64,000 nucleotides of DNA from Drosophila miranda (taxonomy: Eukaryota; Arthropoda; Insecta; Diptera; Drosophilidae). Each line of letters starts with the position of its first letter. The stretch's first letter is position 1. Of this stretch, positions 60,598 to 64,000 are shown piece by piece. The translations under genes were made by a program, and so were the position numbers. The notes below the pieces were generated by a model. It made no database searches. It saw only the letters and a list, made by a program, of their open reading frames with translations, and was not told the origin of the DNA. The stretch spans positions 1,798,001-1,862,000 of the forward strand of contig NC_046678.1 of the NCBI RefSeq assembly GCF_003369915.1. Direction: 5' to 3'.

Positions 60598-63500
60598 GTG
60601 AGCTTTACTTAATATTACCATACTTTATGTAGTATAGTCATATAGAAGGTACGTTATGCTGGAATGTAGTAACTCATAAAGTTGTGATATACATACATAT
60701 GTATGTAGTGATGCGACTATAGACTATATACTATAATACAGTTGTATAGCCGATTCTTCCAATGGCAAATGAGAATATAATGCAGTGATAGTTGAAAATG
60801 GTTTCTTCTGTGTTATATACAATTCATGCCGTATGTATATACCTTTCTTTGAAACAGACAAAAAGCGGCGAAACTAAATTTAACTAAAAGTGCGCACGAA
60901 CGAGCTGAAATAACGACCGATTGCATTGGGCAGACATTTACATATTTGCTTTTGCAGATATGCGATGCTTTATACGAGTATGCCCCGTTTTATTTCCGTG
61001 CCGTGATTGTCCAAAACTTGGCAATTGACAATGTCTTAGGCGTGTCGTGTCGTGCGTAAATACCTGAGACACGTGACAGACAATTGCTTCTGTCTACACA
61101 CGCATGGGATGTGGAAATGCGTTCTACCATCTACCATGAAGTGTATATTATCAATATCGAGAATGAACCGTATCGAAAACGACCAGAGATTACAACATTT
61201 TCGGTCAATATCCCAAAATAAAATGTTAAAAATTAAAATTTTATTGTATGATTTTCTAATCTTTTGCTTAGTTTTATGGTATTGCGTAACAAGAAAGTAA
61301 GTCAATCTTCTGGTGTTCCCGATTTGTGTGCGCATCGATCGTTTCTTTAACTTTAACGAGCGTAACTGAGGTATGAATATAGATCACTGCGGCTGGTAAC
61401 TGGCATCTTCTGTATTCCCATTCTTTGAATACCAGAGAAGGCGACGGAAAATGATATTGTATTAGTGCCGATAAGTATTGTACATTGTACTTGTAGCGGC
61501 AGATTGGTACGATTGAAAGACAAAACGTTTAACATTTTGACGATTGAAGATATTGGTAATTGAATACATAATTAACATAAGTGGCACCGGTAGAATGCTC
61601 TTACGCGGATCCCAGGCACAACGCAGCCTGCCTTCCCCCTAACCGACTGATGACGCCCATCATACTCGTATTCGGACTTATTGATCGACTGCTGTTCCTA
61701 TTGATTTCTAATTGGATGAGATCTGTGTAGTTGGATACAAATGCTTTTGATTAGCTGTAATCTGATAATCAGAGCTTTGACTATACGTAGACTATACGAG
61801 TACTTCGACCGAGAATACTATTTTGCTTAATAGAATGAATCCAGTTTTGATAACAAAACACAATATTAATGTACAGGACCAACCGCAGACAGTGTGTCAA
61901 AGCTGTAACTGTAGCGTGAGTTACTCTTACTCCTGCTCCTCCTTAACCCCCCTTGCAGAGCAAGTATAATCCGTAGCTATCGGGCAACCGCTGACGTTGC
62001 CGCTGCCGTGCTTGACAGGTTTACCCTTAACCGTGTAGTTTGCTTTAATGCGATTTACAGACTCATTTTACAGGCGATGACACTTCATTAAACGGGAAAC
62101 CGTGAGGGTGGCTGTGGCTGTGGTTGGAGATGGAGATGGGTTCAGGGTCGTGATTGGGGTGGGGTTTTGGTTGGTGCTAAGGTGATGCTGTTGCTGATGA
62201 TGGGGTGCATAAATAGAAAACAGAAAATACATATTTATAAAATCGTATTTGAAATCCTCATACTAGAGCTCTTGCCTTATCAAGTTTTGTCTTTAATGTA
62301 TTTAGCTGTTTGAGTGTCACTTCGTTGTCCTCCAACTCGAGCCCAAACTCGAACTCATCCTCTTCCCACATCAGTCCCGGTATCCATCCCCTTGGCACCG
62401 TTTCCCTTCACCGTCGTAGCCGTCGCAGTGTTTAAATCCCGAGTTGCTCGACATCGCTCGACATCTACCGTCGTCTGTCATTGTTGCTCTGTTGCTGCCT
62501 GTCAGAACATTGCAACTTTATAGGCAAGTGACATGTGCTCTGGAGTGATCCAGAGCAGACCAGCCTTTGGCGCTGGCCCGACCATATCCAGCGGCAAGTC
62601 TGTTGGCTATCAGCATCTATTTGCACTGTCACATTCAGTAACATTAAGCACCAATTACACACGAGCCATTGACGTATCTACATACAAATACACATACCCT
62701 TAGACCTTTTACATTGAATTGGTCATATAAAATGTGACAAGCCAAGAGCCCTACAAATGTTAGCGGCCTCTTTGATGTGACCACTAATGCGGCTCGAAAT
62801 AGAACTGCTCGACACAACAATGCCTGTCCTTACCTATACGCTTGCAGAGGGTGTTGTGATTTTGACTATATTCTTGATACGCCTAAAGAATCCTCATCAA
62901 TCAAAATTCATAGACTATATATGTATGTACATATGTATAAGTCAGAGCCAAGATTGTATACATATGTATATAGCTGCTTCGTTCGAAGAAAAACTTTTCT
63001 TTTACCTGCAGAGAATTCAACTAAAATGTAAAAATGTTTATTCTTTAGATATTTTATACATTTATCGTCTATTCCTTAATGTGCATAATCGATAGTTTAA
63101 TTATTTATATTTCAACTCAATCTAAACTCAACAATAGTTGCACATAAATAGGTAGAGAAAACAATACATTTTTCCATCCGTTCGCAGTTTAGAGAGTCTA
63201 GTAAACTCGGCGTGAGGTGAAATGCCTATTTAAGCACTGAAATATTGTTATTGACTAAAATATACACAAATGGATGACAGGATGGCGTATCTGACGCATA
63301 TACTATGTATACATACATATGAACATTTTGTACAAATTTATCGCCTGCTTTACACTCGGATGCCCATCTGCAATATTGCATTATTACTTTCTGATTTTGT
63401 GCTTAGAGTGCACAGTGATTGCCGGACCGTCCAATTGTTCAGCTTTTCCTGTAACTAATCGAAGATGGAGAGCCAACTGTTTTGTACTATGGTACATATA

Positions 63501-64000
63501 TTAGTGTATCTTTTAATTAGCTTACCTTTTCGGGGTTTGGATTAGAGGCAATAGAGAGCTCAGCGGCGAGTCCATGGCTGTGAGAATTGTTTAGCGAATG
63601 GGAAGCACCTACATCGAGCTGCTGCCGATAGGTGCATAGATGAGTAGACAGGAATTTATAAACATAGGAAGGACGTTTCTTAGCTTATCGTCCTTCCCAC
63701 CGAGTTGCACAACCAAATTGGGAGTGGCTATAAGACTCTTAGCAATCATAGCCACTGCATTAACAATAGATCCTCAAAGATATCAAGACGTGGGCGTTCT
63801 TATTACTTTAAGATGGAATATTTTTTCTCAGCCGGTTCAAACTTGAAGGTATTTGTCTCCAAAGGAATGCTATGCATATGTTGTAACTATGTACAATCTA
63901 TAGTTGATTATTTATTATTTTATGTAAGCCTGTAGTTGTTTAAGGGAAGTGGAAGTCCATGGGGACAGTACATCTATATGGATCGTTAAATAGACGTACT
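60598..64000 (+). other. Eyeless intron, open at the window edge
   Basis: At least 3.4 kb of intron. No homeodomain-coding sequence was found, so the remaining ey exons lie to the right. AT-rich with CATATGTA repeats. Confidence 0.75.

Overview
This is Drosophila DNA from the dot chromosome (Muller element F, the equivalent of D. melanogaster chromosome 4). Four genes can be recognised by their protein products: a MEX-3-type KH/RING gene (CG11360 orthologue), the PDZ gene Slip1, the TGF-beta gene myoglianin (myo) and the Pax6 gene eyeless (ey). All four are on chromosome 4 in D. melanogaster. The protein sequences are diverged from D. melanogaster. The dispersed repeats (a DINE-1/SGM-like family, LOA-clade LINEs) suggest an obscura-group fly, but that is an inference from memory of repeat families, not a database match.

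Layout. 1-537: an LTR with a tRNA-Ser-type primer site from an element that continues off the left edge. 538-13950: copy 1 of a duplicated block carrying the 3' flank and terminal exon of the KH/RING gene, interrupted by a 9.7-kb Ulysses/Osvaldo-like LTR retrotransposon (1894-11591) in minus orientation. 13951-16206: two 5'-truncated LINE pieces. 17956-21781: copy 2 of the same block, which preserves the empty insertion site. Exon 1 of the KH/RING gene (22538-23225) lies upstream of both terminal exons, so one first exon faces two nearly identical terminal exons in tandem. 24194-25068 is a hAT-type DNA element with a clear 8-bp target duplication. 26.2-27.0 kb holds a decayed coding sequence. 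28120-31000 carries the 3' five exons of Slip1 (minus); its upstream exons were not found. 33821-36393 carries myo (minus). 36.4-53.6 kb is a long AT-rich region with a P-superfamily transposase relict, DINE-like repeats and microsatellites. 53641-60597 holds the 5' coding exons of ey (plus), including the 60-residue cassette exon and the whole paired domain; the homeodomain exons are beyond the right edge.

The genes do not form an operon or pathway. They are independent eukaryotic transcription units with canonical GT-AG introns in a repeat-rich chromosome. The most unusual parts are the tandem terminal-exon duplication with filled and empty insertion sites in the same window, and the RING-H2 finger at the N terminus of the retrotransposon Gag.
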